A stretch of 64,000 nt of DNA from Haloterrigena sp. KLK7. GTDB lineage: Archaea; Halobacteriota; Halobacteria; Halobacteriales; Natrialbaceae. The stretch is taken from positions 1,364,001 through 1,428,000 of the forward strand of contig NZ_CP149787.1 in NCBI RefSeq assembly GCF_037914945.1, in the 5' to 3' direction. The notes below the pieces were generated by a model. That model had not been told where the DNA came from, did not search any database, and saw only the letters and a list, made by a program, of their open reading frames with translations. Both the position numbers and the translations under genes were made by a program. Positions 16,340-26,228 of this stretch are shown piece after piece. How positions within the stretch are numbered: position 1 is the first letter of the stretch; each line of letters begins with the position of its first letter.

Positions 16340-16668
16340 CGTGGAACTCGACACCCGGCGTTCGATGGACTGACCGAACTCCGCCGTGCGGTGGCGCGCG
16401 CTGTCGGCTGGTCGAGCGAAGCGAGGTGCGACCGACGGGAGCACCTCGGATGCGAACGGGGAACGGAGTGACCCGTGAGCGATAGCGAGACCAGCCGACG
16501 AACCCGTGCGAGGGATGAGCGAGTGAACAGCGTGAACGAGCGAATCGGTTGGGGAGGGTGTGGCATTCTCCGTTGCCACGGTATGCGGAAAGTCAGCTGC
16601 GTCCGTCGATTACTCACCGAAACAAGGGAAATCCGTCGAAAACCGGAGTCCGCAGATACCGCACGCGA
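16340..16668. other. Intergenic region with repeat element, no gene
   Basis: Between the convergent SpoIIM and copA genes. Most of it is the repeat element at 16386-16562. Reading frames here are Arg/Ser-rich and not protein-like. No tRNA or terminator with a T-run was seen. Confidence 0.6.
16386..16562 (+). repeat. Dispersed repeat element, copy 1
   Basis: It begins GTGCGGTGGCGCGCGCTGT and ends GCGAATCGGTTGGGGAGGG plus TGTGG. Both ends recur, inverted, at 55607-55711, with related internal GAGCGAAGCGAGG and GATGAGCGA patches. It has no coding capacity. Probably a non-autonomous or intergenic dispersed element of this genome. Confidence 0.75.
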
Positions 16669-19278
16669 CTAGCGTCGCAGTCGGCCGAGCAGTTCGTAGT
16701 CGTGATCGGGCGTGTACCGCCGGAACAGCAGGCTGTTCGAGAGCACCGACACCGACGACAGCGCCATCGCGCCGGCCGCGAGCACCGGCTGGAGCAGCCC
16801 CAGCGAGGCCAGCGGGATCATCGCGGTGTTGTACCCCAGCGCCCAGACGAGGTTCTGCTTGATCTTCGCCAGCGTGGCCTCCGAGATCCGGATCGCCTTC
16901 ACCACGTCGAGCGGATCGTCGCGCATCAGGGTCACGTCCGCGGCCTCGATGGCCACGTCGGTCCCCGAGCCGATGGCGGTGCCGACGTGGGCGACCGCCA
17001 GGGCCGGCGCGTCGTTGACCCCGTCGCCGACCATCATCGCCTTGCGACCCGACGACTGGATGTCCTCGAGGGCGTCGGCCTTGTCCTCGGGCAACACGCC
17101 GGCGCGGACGTTGTCGGGGTCGATCCCGACCCGCTCGGCGACCGCACGGGCCGTCCGCTCGTTGTCGCCGGTGATCAGCATGACGTCCAGCCCGCGCTCG
17201 CGCAGGTCGGCGACCGCGTCGGCCGAACTCTCTTTGACCGTGTCGGCGTCCGCGACCACGCCCGCGACCGCGCCGTCGACCGCGACCAGCATCGCCGTCT
17301 TCCCCTCGCGCTCGAGGCGTTCCATCGCCGCTTCGGCGGGCGCGGGGTCGACGCCCCCGCTCTCGAGCAGCCGCCGGTTGCCGACCAGCACCTCGCGGCC
17401 GCCGACGGTCGCCCGGACGCCCTGCCCGGGGACGTTCTCGAAGTCTTCGGCGTCGACCAGTTCGAGGCCGCGCTCTTCCGCGCCCTCGACGATGGCCTGC
17501 GCGAGCGGGTGTTCGCTGTCGCGCTCGGCGCTGGCGGCGAGGCGGAGCACCTCGTCCTGGTCGAGCGTGTCGCGGGTTTCCACTACGCCGCCGTCGGCCG
17601 CCGTTTCGCCGCCGTCAGCGGCCGCTCGGGCGCCCTCTCCCTCGTCCTCGAGGGCGACCACGTCGGTCAGCGTCATCTCGCCGGTGGTCAGCGTCCCGGT
17701 CTTGTCGAAGACGACGGTGTCGACGTCCTTCGCGCGCTCTAAGACGTCGCCGCCCTTGAACAGGACGCCGTTTTGCGCGCCCAGCGTGGAGCCGACCATC
17801 GTCGCGGCGGGCGTCGCCAGCCCGAGCGCGCAGGGACAGGCGATCAGCACTGCGGAGGCGAAGACGACGACGGCGAACTCGAACGTCGAGAGGGCGGCCG
17901 GGCCGCCGCCGACTAGTCCCAGCGCCGGAACGACGTCGACGATCCCGACCAGCGTCTCGGGGAAGAGGAACCAGACCAGCCCCCAGAAGGTCGCGTTGAG
18001 GATGACCGCGGGGACGAAGTACGCCGAGATGCGGTCCGCGAGGTTCTGAATCTCCGGCTGGCGGGACTGGGCCTCCTTGACGGTCTGGACGATCCCCTGC
18101 AGGGCCGTGTCCTCGCCGACCTTGGTCGCCTCGACGACCAGCACGCCGTTCTCGTTGATCGTCGAGCCGATTACCTCGTCGCCCTCCTCCTTCTCGACGG
18201 GGACGGACTCGCCGGTGACCATCGACTCGTCGACCGCCGATTGGCCGTCCACGACGACGCCGTCGGTCGGGACCTTCTCGCCCGGCCGGACCTTCATCCG
18301 GTCGCCGACGTCGACGTCCTCGAGGGGCACTTCCTCCTCGTTGCCCTCGTCGTCGACCAGCGTGGCCGTCTCGGCCTCCATCTCGAGCAGTTTCCGCAGG
18401 GCGTCGCCGGCCTGGCCCTTCGAGCGGGCCTCGAGGTAGTTGCCGAGCGTGATGAACACGAGGATCATCGCGGCGGTGTCGAAGTAGAGGTTCCCCGCGA
18501 GCAGGCCCAGCAGGACGACGAGGCTGTAGACGTAGGCCGTCGAGGAGCCCAGCGCGATCAGCACGTCCATGTTGGCGGTCCGATTCTTCGCGAGCGCGGT
18601 GTAGGAGTTCTCGAGGAACTCACGGCCGAGCACGACGTAGACCGGCGTCGCGAGCAGGAACTCGACCCAGCCGAAGGAGACGCCGAAGACCGTCTCGGGC
18701 AGGACCGAGCCCCCGAGCAGGAACCTGTTGGCGAGGAAGAACAGGAACGGGGCCGAGAGCACGGCGCCGAAGATCGTCAGCCGGCGCTGCTTGCGGATCT
18801 CGGCCTGCCGGGCCGCGTCGCGACGGTCCTGGTCCGACTCGTCGCCCTCCCCCGTATCGTCGCGGACGGGCGTGTAGCCGGCGTCCTCGATCGCTCCGTA
18901 GAGGTCCGCGGGCGAGGCGTCGGCCGGGTTGTACGCGACGGACGCCTCGTCGGTCGCGTAGTTGACCTCCGCCTCGATGACGCCGGGGACGGACTCGAGG
19001 GCCGACTCGTTCGTTTCGGCGCAGTTCGCACAGGACATGTCCGTGATCCCGATCGACCGGCTCGAGCGGTCGGCCTCGTAGCCGGCCTCGTCGATCGCCG
19101 CGTATATCTCGGCGAGCGATACCGCTTCGGGGTCGTACTCGACGGTCCCCTCGTCGGTGGCGAAATTGATGGTCGCCTCGCGGACGCCGTCGAGGGACTC
19201 CAGGGCATCGCTGATCGTCTGCGAACAGTTCGCACAGCTCATGCCCCGGATGTCCAGGTGTGCGGTCCGGGTACTCAT
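16669..19278 (-). CDS. copA: Copper-exporting P1B-type ATPase CopA
   Basis: 869 residues. Two N-terminal HMA domains carry GMSCANC (about residue 13) and DMSCANC (about 81). A P1B core follows with MVTGES in the actuator domain, the metal-transport motif [11 protein letters not shown], phosphorylation site [10 protein letters not shown], an HPLA motif in the nucleotide domain ([10 protein letters not shown]) and [10 protein letters not shown]. The CPC motif fits Cu(I) export (P1B-1 class). An Ala/Gly/Asp-rich insert sits in the ATP-binding domain. It faces away from the repeat region and lies 84 bp downstream of the AsnC-TRASH regulator on the same strand. Confidence 0.95.
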   Translation of the reverse strand: MSTRTAHLDIRGMSCANCSQTISDALESLDGVREATINFATDEGTVEYDPEAVSLAEIYAAIDEAGYEADRSSRSIGITDMSCANCAETNESALESVPGVIEAEVNYATDEASVAYNPADASPADLYGAIEDAGYTPVRDDTGEGDESDQDRRDAARQAEIRKQRRLTIFGAVLSAPFLFFLANRFLLGGSVLPETVFGVSFGWVEFLLATPVYVVLGREFLENSYTALAKNRTANMDVLIALGSSTAYVYSLVVLLGLLAGNLYFDTAAMILVFITLGNYLEARSKGQAGDALRKLLEMEAETATLVDDEGNEEEVPLEDVDVGDRMKVRPGEKVPTDGVVVDGQSAVDESMVTGESVPVEKEEGDEVIGSTINENGVLVVEATKVGEDTALQGIVQTVKEAQSRQPEIQNLADRISAYFVPAVILNATFWGLVWFLFPETLVGIVDVVPALGLVGGGPAALSTFEFAVVVFASAVLIACPCALGLATPAATMVGSTLGAQNGVLFKGGDVLERAKDVDTVVFDKTGTLTTGEMTLTDVVALEDEGEGARAAADGGETAADGGVVETRDTLDQDEVLRLAASAERDSEHPLAQAIVEGAEERGLELVDAEDFENVPGQGVRATVGGREVLVGNRRLLESGGVDPAPAEAAMERLEREGKTAMLVAVDGAVAGVVADADTVKESSADAVADLRERGLDVMLITGDNERTARAVAERVGIDPDNVRAGVLPEDKADALEDIQSSGRKAMMVGDGVNDAPALAVAHVGTAIGSGTDVAIEAADVTLMRDDPLDVVKAIRISEATLAKIKQNLVWALGYNTAMIPLASLGLLQPVLAAGAMALSSVSVLSNSLLFRRYTPDHDYELLGRLRR

Positions 19279-19362
19279 TAGTAACTCATAGGGGACTCCG
19301 CCTTACCCACTTTACTGGTCGAAATCCAAAGTTCAGAGCGGTCCGAAGCTTCGCATCGAAAG

Positions 19363-19953
19363 TCAGACGCCCTCCTCGAGCCGATCGTATCGGCCTTCGA
19401 ACCGGCTCGAGCAGGACGGACAGCAGAAGTGGTACACCTCGCCGTCGATTCTCGTCGATTCCCCTTCGCTGTCGACGGTGTTGCCACACTCCGCGCAGGT
19501 GAGCGCGAACTGCGTGCCCTCGAGCGAGGGCGTCCACTCCGCGTCGTCGATCAGCGTCACGTCGTAGTCGACGCCGTCGCCGTCGGGGAGCAGCCCGTCG
19601 AGCCACTCGCGGACGCGCTGAACCTGCGCGCGGGCGTAGAACCAGAGCTCGCCGTCGGCGGTGACGAACACGTGCTCGACGGCGTCGGCGTCCGCGACGG
19701 CCGCTCGGCAGTCCTCGACCGTCCCCGCGGGGACGGTCGCCCGCACGAACACCGGGACGCCGGCCCGGAGCTGCGCCTGATCCACGTCGACGGTGAACCG
19801 CTCGATGACGCCCGCGTCCTCGAGGCGCTCGACGCGGTCGGAGACGGCCGGCCCGGAGAGCCCCACTCGCTCGGCGATCTCGCTGTAGGGTCGACGGGCG
19901 TTCTCGCCCAGCAGCCGCAGGATCGTCATGTCGGTCTCGTCGAGGTCGCGCAT
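19363..19953 (-). CDS. Lrp/AsnC-type regulator with C-terminal TRASH metal-binding domain
   Basis: 196 residues. Residues 1-60 are an AsnC helix-turn-helix (LDETDMTILRLLGENARRPYSEIAERVGLSGPAVSDRVERLE). Residues 65-145 are an AsnC ligand-binding-like domain. The end carries a TRASH/YHS-type metal site: CAECGNTV, then FCCPSCSSRFEGRYDRL. The Halobacterium salinarum protein VNG1179C has this architecture and is linked to copper-induced expression of a P1-type ATPase; the adjacency to copA here supports the same role. The ATG at 19951-19953 gives a normal N-terminus. Confidence 0.9.
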   Translation of the reverse strand: MRDLDETDMTILRLLGENARRPYSEIAERVGLSGPAVSDRVERLEDAGVIERFTVDVDQAQLRAGVPVFVRATVPAGTVEDCRAAVADADAVEHVFVTADGELWFYARAQVQRVREWLDGLLPDGDGVDYDVTLIDDAEWTPSLEGTQFALTCAECGNTVDSEGESTRIDGEVYHFCCPSCSSRFEGRYDRLEEGV

Positions 19954-20079
19954 ACGCCCCGTTCGGGCTCGAGTGAAAAGAGCGTGCCGCCCGTCACTTT
20001 GGAATCGAAACCCTCGAACCCGTTCGCGTTCGAATCGAAAGCAGAAACGCACAAAGTCCGGCGGCCCCTCTCTTCTCGT

Positions 20080-20277
20080 ATGAGCCAGACCATCACCGTC
20101 GAAGGCATGTCCTGCGAGCACTGCGAACAGACCGTCGAAGAGGCGCTCGAGGGCGTCGAAGGCGTGCAGTCGGTCGACGTCGACCGGGAGGCGGCGCAGG
20201 CCACCGTCGAGGGGGACGCGGAGAGCCGGGAACTCGTCAGCGCGGTCGACGAGGCCGGCTACGACGCGAGCGCGTGA
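20080..20277 (+). CDS. copZ: HMA-domain copper chaperone (CopZ-like)
   Basis: 65 residues, a single heavy-metal-associated domain with the copper-binding GMSCEHC motif at residues 9-15 (C12, C15) and the usual beta-alpha-beta-beta-alpha-beta pattern ending VDEAGYDA. It should bind Cu(I) in the cytoplasm and pass it to CopA. The gene is divergent from the TRASH regulator, so the 126-bp spacer may hold shared copper-responsive control. Confidence 0.92.
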   Translation: MSQTITVEGMSCEHCEQTVEEALEGVEGVQSVDVDREAAQATVEGDAESRELVSAVDEAGYDASA

Positions 20278-20321
20278 TCGGAATCGGGTGACGTCTCCCC
20301 GATATTCCGTCGGGTCGCTTC

Positions 20322-21218
20322 TCAGCCGAGATCTGCCCCCTCGAACAGGCGGTAGCCCGCGAGGACGGGAACGATCCCCCACGCGAGCAACACGACTACT
20401 GAGAACCAGTCCGCGAGGTAGAACGGCACCGCACCCGCGAGCCGGTTCGAGAGCTCGAGCGTCTCGGGCGAGACGGTAGCGGGGACGTCCTCGAGCGGGA
20501 ACTCGGGAACGGCGTCCACCCGCTCGTCGAGGACGGCACCGACGACGACGCGGTAGGCCTCGAGCGGGTTGAGCCGCTTCAGGAGGAAGTACCAGGGCTC
20601 GGCCTGAATCCCCGGGAGCGATCCCGTGACCGCATAATAGGTCCCGACGACGACCGGCTTCCAGAAGAACACCATCCCCACGAACGAGCCGATGGTGAGC
20701 GTCCGCGCCCGTCCCTGCGTCGAGGCGGCGGCCGAGCCGCCGACCGCGAGGGCCGTGAACGTCAGCCCGAGCAGGACGCCGGTCGCGACGAACCCGGCGA
20801 ACGTCGTCACGTCGGGAACGCCGTACAGCGCCACGACGAGACCGCTGGCCGCGGCGAACCCGATCAGTAGCGCCGCCCCGGTGACGAGCAGTCGACCGGC
20901 GAGTTTGCCGACCACGATCTCCCCCCTCGAGAACGGATAGCTCAGCAGCACCCGCAGGCTCCCGGATCGGCGCTCGCCGACCACGGCCATGTAGCCGACG
21001 GCCAGCGCGATGCCCGGGACGAACAGCTGTGCGAGCATCGCGACGCCCGACAGCGCCAGCGCGGCGTCGACGGTCACGGGCTCCGGAAAGAGCTGTTCGG
21101 CCGAGAGCAGCGACATCACCAGGAAGGCGACGAAGACGGCGATGAGCCCCCAGAGCAGCCGCGAGCGGACGGCGTCCTCGAAGTCCTTCCGGGCGACGTC
21201 CCGCCAGGTGGCCGTCAC
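20322..21218 (-). CDS. ABC transporter permease (NosY/ABC-2 type)
   Basis: 298 residues with six membrane helices. Features of ABC-2 permeases include RKDFEDAVRSRLLWGL at the N-terminus, VVGERRSGSLRVLLSYPFSRGEIVVGKL (the coupling-helix-like segment) and a large extracytoplasmic loop rich in Glu/Pro before the last helix. The GTG start at 21216-21218 overlaps the TGA of the ATPase gene by 4 bp (GTGA), implying coupled translation. Substrate unknown; related haloarchaeal pairs are annotated as NosFY-like or multidrug exporters. Confidence 0.85.
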   Translation of the reverse strand: MTATWRDVARKDFEDAVRSRLLWGLIAVFVAFLVMSLLSAEQLFPEPVTVDAALALSGVAMLAQLFVPGIALAVGYMAVVGERRSGSLRVLLSYPFSRGEIVVGKLAGRLLVTGAALLIGFAAASGLVVALYGVPDVTTFAGFVATGVLLGLTFTALAVGGSAAASTQGRARTLTIGSFVGMVFFWKPVVVGTYYAVTGSLPGIQAEPWYFLLKRLNPLEAYRVVVGAVLDERVDAVPEFPLEDVPATVSPETLELSNRLAGAVPFYLADWFSVVVLLAWGIVPVLAGYRLFEGADLG

Positions 21219-22171
21219 GGCGCCACCTCCTCGACGGGTACGGGGTCGTCCGTCTCCGCGTCGCGAACGTCGCCGTCGGTCGTGTACGCCGTGAACACGT
21301 CCTCGAGCGACGCTTCCGCGGAGTCGACGTCGAGGATATCGACGCCGGCGTCGGTCAGCCGGGTGACGACCCGCGCTTTCGCGCGCGAGTCCGAGCAGGC
21401 GACCCGGTAGATGCCGTCCGCCGACCGAACCGACTCGACGCCGTCGATATCGCCGATACCGACGTCGATACCGCCGGTCACGCGCAGGCGGAGTTCCGAG
21501 CCGGCGCCGACGGTTTTCCGCAGCCCCTCGACGGTGTCGACGGCCACCAACTCGCCGTCGGACAGGATGCCGACGCGGTCGCAGACCGCCTCGACCTGGC
21601 CGAGGACGTGACTCGAGAAGAACACCGTCGTCCCGTTTCGAGCCTCCTCGCGGACCAGATCCCGCATGCGGCGAATGCCGTGGGGATCGAGCCCCGAGGA
21701 GGGTTCGTCGAGGATCAGCAGGTCGGGATCGCCGACCAGCGCCATCCCCAGCGCGAGCCGCTGTTGCATGCCCTTCGAGTAGTCGCCGACCGACCGGGCC
21801 GCGTCGCGGTCGTCGAGTCCGACGCGGTCCAGTATCGCGTGAGGGTCGTCGTCGGCGTCGGCCCACTCGATCGCGAACTCGAGGTGACGCCGACCGGTCA
21901 ACCGGTCGTAGAGGTCGATCCCGTCGGGGAGCACGCCGATGCGCTCCCGGATCGCCGCCGACTCCTCGCGGACGTCCACGCCGAGGACCGTCGCGGTCCC
22001 CGCGGTCGGGCGGACGTAGTCCAACAGCACGTCGATGGTCGTGGACTTGCCGGCGCCGTTCGGGCCGAGGAAGCCGAACACTTCCCCCTCCCGAACGCGC
22101 AAGTCGAGGCCGTCGACGGCCACGACGTCGTCGAAGCGTTTGGTCAGGTCGTTCGTTTGGATCGCAGCCAT
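21215..22171 (-). CDS. ABC transporter ATP-binding protein
   Basis: 318 residues. Walker A GPNGAGKST near residue 39, signature-type segment VGDYSKGMQQRLALGMAL, Walker B LLILDEPSSGLDPHG, and H-loop FFSSHVLG. The C-terminal 100 residues form the regulatory extension common in CcmA/DrrA-like ATPases. It pairs with the permease it overlaps, forming an exporter. It lies within the copper island, but nothing in the sequence fixes its substrate as a metal. Confidence 0.92.
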   Translation of the reverse strand: MAAIQTNDLTKRFDDVVAVDGLDLRVREGEVFGFLGPNGAGKSTTIDVLLDYVRPTAGTATVLGVDVREESAAIRERIGVLPDGIDLYDRLTGRRHLEFAIEWADADDDPHAILDRVGLDDRDAARSVGDYSKGMQQRLALGMALVGDPDLLILDEPSSGLDPHGIRRMRDLVREEARNGTTVFFSSHVLGQVEAVCDRVGILSDGELVAVDTVEGLRKTVGAGSELRLRVTGGIDVGIGDIDGVESVRSADGIYRVACSDSRAKARVVTRLTDAGVDILDVDSAEASLEDVFTAYTTDGDVRDAETDDPVPVEEVAP

Positions 22172-22295
22172 CGCCCGCCGATACCGGCGCGAAACGCATT
22201 GGCCGTGCTCCGAGTATACTGGGACGGTTTATTCCGGCTCGAGCGGCGCGGCCGGTCGGTCGGAAACCGGTCAGGCGAGTGATCGGTGACCAACG

Positions 22296-22302
22296 CTTTA
22301 CC
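22296..22302 (+). promoter_or_regulatory. TATA-like box before HTH_10 gene
   Basis: CTTTACC lies about 27 nt upstream of the ATG at 22325. This supports that start rather than the in-frame upstream codon at 22286, which would precede the box. Confidence 0.5.
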
Positions 22303-22324
22303 CCGGTTCGTGGTACCTACGCGC

Positions 22325-22957
22325 ATGAGGGAAGCCCACGTGACGCTCACCGATCCGGCGTTCGATCGGATGGGAATCGCGGAGCTGGTCTCGCTCAGTC
22401 GCGAGGCGGGGGTACTGGGATTCGAGGAACTCGCGTGTCACGGGACCGGAGCCATCGTGCAGGTCGCGGTCGAGAGACCGATCGACGAAGAGCGGCTGTC
22501 CGACCTCGAGTACGTCGACTGGTGGGAGCGAGTCGCCGACGCGGACGACGACCACCGCTACGTGATCGCGTTTACCGCACCGGGGCTCCCCCAAGGGCTC
22601 GCGGAGCGAGCGGACGACCTGATCGGGACCTGCGAGCCGGACGTGACCGATCGGGGCGCGACCCTGTCACTGGTCGGCTCACGGGAGACGATCTCCGAAA
22701 CCGTCGCCGAGTACGAGGCCGCGGGCGTGTCGCCGGATCTCCGGAAGTTCGGGACCTACGACGGACGTGATCACCCGCTGGACGAACTGACCGACCGCCA
22801 GCGCGAGGCGATCGGAACCGCCTACGAGATGGGGTACTACGAGGTACCGCGGACGGTGACGAGCGAGGACGTCGCCGCCGAGCTCGAGGTCGATTCGTCG
22901 ACGGTCGCCGAACTGCTCCAGCGAGCCGAGCGGAACCTGCTGGAACAGCACCTGTAG
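22325..22957 (+). CDS. HTH_10 (bacterio-opsin activator-type) regulator
   Basis: 210 residues. The C-terminal HTH_10 domain (LTDRQREAIGTAYEMGYYEVPRTVTSEDVAAELEVDSSTVAELLQRAERNL) is unmistakable. The N-terminal 145 residues are an alpha/beta Bat-like sensor domain starting MREAHVTLTDPAFDRM. No phosphoacceptor is seen. It stands between the ABC exporter (divergent) and the MerB-like gene (convergent), in the metal island, but its signal is unknown. Confidence 0.85.
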   Translation: MREAHVTLTDPAFDRMGIAELVSLSREAGVLGFEELACHGTGAIVQVAVERPIDEERLSDLEYVDWWERVADADDDHRYVIAFTAPGLPQGLAERADDLIGTCEPDVTDRGATLSLVGSRETISETVAEYEAAGVSPDLRKFGTYDGRDHPLDELTDRQREAIGTAYEMGYYEVPRTVTSEDVAAELEVDSSTVAELLQRAERNLLEQHL

Positions 22958-23000
22958 CCCGGTGCGCGGGGAGGGCGGCGTCGTTCGAGCGCTCGAGCGG

Positions 23001-23639
23001 TCAGTCGGTGAGTGCGGCCGCCAGTTCCGTGGCGCCCTCGAGCGGCATCGCGACGGTCGCCGCCGAGACGGAGTCGGCCCACCGCTCGTACGCCTCGCGG
23101 TCCGGGAACGCCCTGACGTACGGACAGACCGCGGCGTAGACGTCCGCGTGCGACGGCTCGCCGTTCGACGGCGGTTCGACGCTATCGTCGACGCCGAACG
23201 AGAACACTGCCGTTTCGGGAGTGGTCGTCAGGCCCGTGGTCCCCGCGGCGCGCGCTTCGATCACCGTTCCGTCCGGGCTCTCGGTTCGAATCGCGACCGG
23301 CCGCTCGGCGAGCGCGGACAGCAGCACGGCGTCGTAGAAACACCGGAAGCGGTAGCGGGTGCCGTCGAGCTCGCCCCAGTGAGCCGTCTCCTCGCCGGCG
23401 TGGCACAGATCGTCGACCGCGATCGGTCCGCCGCCGGTCCGACGACGGACCGCGGCGATCCACTCCTCGAGCGTTTCGACGGGTTCCGCACCGAGGAGTC
23501 GTCCCAACGCCGTCTGCAGATCCGAGGGAAGCTGTGTCTCGAGAACCGGGACGTCGGATAGCCATCGATCGGTCGTCGAGTCCGGTTCGCGCGTCCGGTC
23601 GTCAGTGCCGCTCCCACGGGCACCAGAATCGTCCGTCAT
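23001..23639 (-). CDS. Alkylmercury lyase (MerB)-like protein
   Basis: 212 residues. The C-terminal two thirds match the MerB fold: RCFYDAVLLSAL carries C100 and D103, equivalent to the Cys96-x-x-Asp99 pair of MerB, and DVYAAVCPYVRAFPDREAYERWA carries C172, equivalent to Cys159. So all three catalytic positions seem retained. MerB cleaves the carbon-mercury bond of organomercurials. The first 30 residues are disordered. No merA or merR is nearby; the CopB-type ATPase lies 135 bp upstream on the same strand. The real substrate may differ. Confidence 0.75.
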   Translation of the reverse strand: MTDDSGARGSGTDDRTREPDSTTDRWLSDVPVLETQLPSDLQTALGRLLGAEPVETLEEWIAAVRRRTGGGPIAVDDLCHAGEETAHWGELDGTRYRFRCFYDAVLLSALAERPVAIRTESPDGTVIEARAAGTTGLTTTPETAVFSFGVDDSVEPPSNGEPSHADVYAAVCPYVRAFPDREAYERWADSVSAATVAMPLEGATELAAALTD

Positions 23640-23773
23640 ACTCGGTAGACGAGCGGTCAGGGCTATCGAGGTGACTCCCAATTTACTGGGACCGTTTAGA
23701 TGGTCGACGGAAGGTCGACGGAGAACGGTGCGCGAACGGCGTGCGAGGTGATCGGCACGGTTCGGTCACCGAG

Positions 23774-26092
23774 TCAGTCCGCCGGCCGCGGCTCCCGCGG
23801 CGCGGAAACGCCCGGCAGACCCGGTATCGAGAGGTCCGTCCGGCGGAGGAACTGCGCGTTGATCGCGACGATCACCGTGCTGAGCGACATGAGCAGTGCG
23901 CCGACGGCCGGCGAGAGGAGGATCCCGATCGGCGCGAGGACGCCCGCCGCCAACGGGATCGCGAAGACGTTGTAGCCCGCCGCCCAGACGAGGTTCTGCT
24001 GCATCTTCCGGTAGCTCGCGCGGCTGAGTTTGACGAGTCGGACCACGTCCATCGGATTGTTCTGGACGAGGACGATGTCCGCCGACTGGACCGCGACGTC
24101 CGTCCCGCTCCCGATCGCGATACCGATGTCGGCTCGCGCGAGCGCTGGCGCGTCGTTGACCCCGTCGCCGACCATCGCGACGGACTTGCCCTTCTTCTGG
24201 AGCTCCGTGATCTTCTCGTCCTTGTCCTCGGGCAACACCTCGGCGAAGACCGTGTCGATCCCGAGGTCGGCCGCGACCGCGCGGGCGACGTCCTCGGAGT
24301 CGCCGGTCAGCATCGCCACCTCGAGCCCCAACTCGTGGAGCGCGTCGACGACGCGGTAGCTCTCCGCGCGGATCACGTCCGCGAGCGCGAACGCGGCGAC
24401 GGGCTCGCCCTCTCGGACGAGATACACTACGGTTTGCGCGTTCTCGCCCGCTCGAGCGGCGAATCGCTCGAGTTCCGTCGGCACGTCGCCCTCGAGTTCC
24501 GAGAGGAGGTTCGGCCCGCCGACGTAGATCCGTTCCCCATCGACCGTCGCGCGGACGCCCTTGCCTTTCAGCGCCTCGAAATCGGTCGCGGTTCGGCGCT
24601 CGAGGCCCCGCTCGTCGGCCGCCTCGCGGACGGCCTGTGCGATCATGTGCTCCGAGTCGCCCTCGACAGTGGCGGCGAGCCGCAGGGCTTCCTCCTCGGA
24701 GGCGTCCTCGACGGTCGCGATGTCGACCACGCCCTGCTCGCCCTCGGTGAGCGTCCCGGTCTTGTCGAAGACGACGGTGTCGAGCGTACGGGCCTGCTCC
24801 ATGGCGATCCGGTCCCGGACGAGCATTCCGTTGCGCGCGGCCAGCGAGGTGTTGATCGCGATCACCAGCGGGATCGCCAGTCCGAGCGCGTGCGGGCAGG
24901 CGATGACGAGGACGGTCACGACCCGCTCGATCACTGCCGAGTCGAACCCGGTCGCGATCGTCCACGCGACGGCCGTGACGGCGGCCGCGCCGAGGGCGAC
25001 GTAGAACAGCCAGCCCGCGGCGCGGTCCGCGAGCGCCTGCGTCTTCGACTCGCTCGACTGGGCCTCCTCGACGAGGCGCATGATGCCCGCCAGCGTCGTC
25101 TCCTCGCCCGTCGCGCTGATCCGCACCCGGAGGCTCCCGTCGCCGTTGACCGTCCCGCCGATCACCTCGTCGCCGGGCTCCTTCGAGACGGTCGTCGACT
25201 CGCCGGTGATCATCGACTCGTCGACGTCCGACTCGCCCGTCTCGACGACGCCGTCGGCGGGCACGCTCGCGCCGGGCCGGACGAGCACGAGGTCACCCTC
25301 TGCGAGTTCGCTCGCCGGAACCTCCTCTATTTCACCGGGCTGTGCACGGTTATCCGCGGGACGTGGTCCCGCGCTCTCGCCGTCGTCCGTGATCCGCTCG
25401 GCGGTATCGGGCATCAGCTTCGCCAGTTCGTCCAGCGCGCTCGAGGCCCGCCGGACGCTACGCATCTCGATCCAGTGGCCCAGCAGCATGATGTCGATCA
25501 GCGTCACCAGTTCCCAGAAGAACGCCGACTCGGTCGGGACGACGAGGCTCGCGAGGCTGTAGACGAACGCGACCGCGATCGCCATCGAAATGAGCGTCAT
25601 CATCCCCGGCGCGCGATCCCGCAGTTCCGGGACGGCCATCTCGAGGAAGGGGACGCCCCCGTAGGCGAAGACGATCACCGCGAAGACGGGGACGATCCAC
25701 TCGCTGCCGGGGAACGCCGGCACCGAAAAGCCGAGCCACTCCTGGAGCATCTCGCTGTACAGCAGGACGGGGATCGAGAGCAGCGTCGAGACGAAGAATC
25801 GGCGGCGGAACATCGTTTCGTGGCCGGCGTGCATGCCGCCGTGGGCGCCGTGGCTGCCACCACCGTGCCCGCCACCGCGATCCTCGCCGTACCGGCCGTG
25901 ACTCCCGCCGCGCTCGTCGCCCGTGTGACCTCTCTCGCGCTCCCGTCGATCGCGGATCTCGTCTCGGCCGCGGGCGGCGTCGGCCTCGTCCTCGAGTAGC
26001 GACTCCTCGACGCGGTCCGATCGCTCGTCGGCGTCTCGAGCGCCCTCGGTCGGCACCGAATCGCTCCCGGTTCGGCGGTCGCGGTCGTCCAT
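23774..26092 (-). CDS. copB: CopB-type heavy-metal P1B ATPase
   Basis: 772 residues. Instead of HMA domains the N-terminus has an acidic/Arg stretch then a His/Gly-rich metal-binding region ([19 protein letters not shown], near residues 72-92). The core has MITGEST, the transport motif [30 protein letters not shown] and [24 protein letters not shown] motif with a His-rich N-terminus is the P1B-3/CopB pattern, usually linked to copper (or silver) export. It is separate from copA (CPC) and sits upstream of the MerB-like gene. Confidence 0.92.
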   Translation of the reverse strand: MDDRDRRTGSDSVPTEGARDADERSDRVEESLLEDEADAARGRDEIRDRRERERGHTGDERGGSHGRYGEDRGGGHGGGSHGAHGGMHAGHETMFRRRFFVSTLLSIPVLLYSEMLQEWLGFSVPAFPGSEWIVPVFAVIVFAYGGVPFLEMAVPELRDRAPGMMTLISMAIAVAFVYSLASLVVPTESAFFWELVTLIDIMLLGHWIEMRSVRRASSALDELAKLMPDTAERITDDGESAGPRPADNRAQPGEIEEVPASELAEGDLVLVRPGASVPADGVVETGESDVDESMITGESTTVSKEPGDEVIGGTVNGDGSLRVRISATGEETTLAGIMRLVEEAQSSESKTQALADRAAGWLFYVALGAAAVTAVAWTIATGFDSAVIERVVTVLVIACPHALGLAIPLVIAINTSLAARNGMLVRDRIAMEQARTLDTVVFDKTGTLTEGEQGVVDIATVEDASEEEALRLAATVEGDSEHMIAQAVREAADERGLERRTATDFEALKGKGVRATVDGERIYVGGPNLLSELEGDVPTELERFAARAGENAQTVVYLVREGEPVAAFALADVIRAESYRVVDALHELGLEVAMLTGDSEDVARAVAADLGIDTVFAEVLPEDKDEKITELQKKGKSVAMVGDGVNDAPALARADIGIAIGSGTDVAVQSADIVLVQNNPMDVVRLVKLSRASYRKMQQNLVWAAGYNVFAIPLAAGVLAPIGILLSPAVGALLMSLSTVIVAINAQFLRRTDLSIPGLPGVSAPREPRPAD

Positions 26093-26228
26093 GAGCCGTT
26101 CCTCGGGTCACCGAAACGGTATCGCGAACCAAGGAACCGGGGCTGGCGACTCCCGGGGAAGGGGTTCGGGCGCCGACGGGTCGTCCGGATGAAAAGACAA
26201 TTCCCCGCCGGCGACCAACGGAGGCCAT

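Noticed and set aside
15206-16579. Large in-frame N-terminal extension of the mtaD reading frame on the minus strand
   Set aside because: It lies opposite the SpoIIM gene, is Arg/Gly/Asp-rich without domain signal, and the family start MTTLAITGGQ is at 15205.
23741-25999. 752-codon plus-strand frame
   Set aside because: Antisense to copB; composition mirrors the opposite coding strand and no motif is present.
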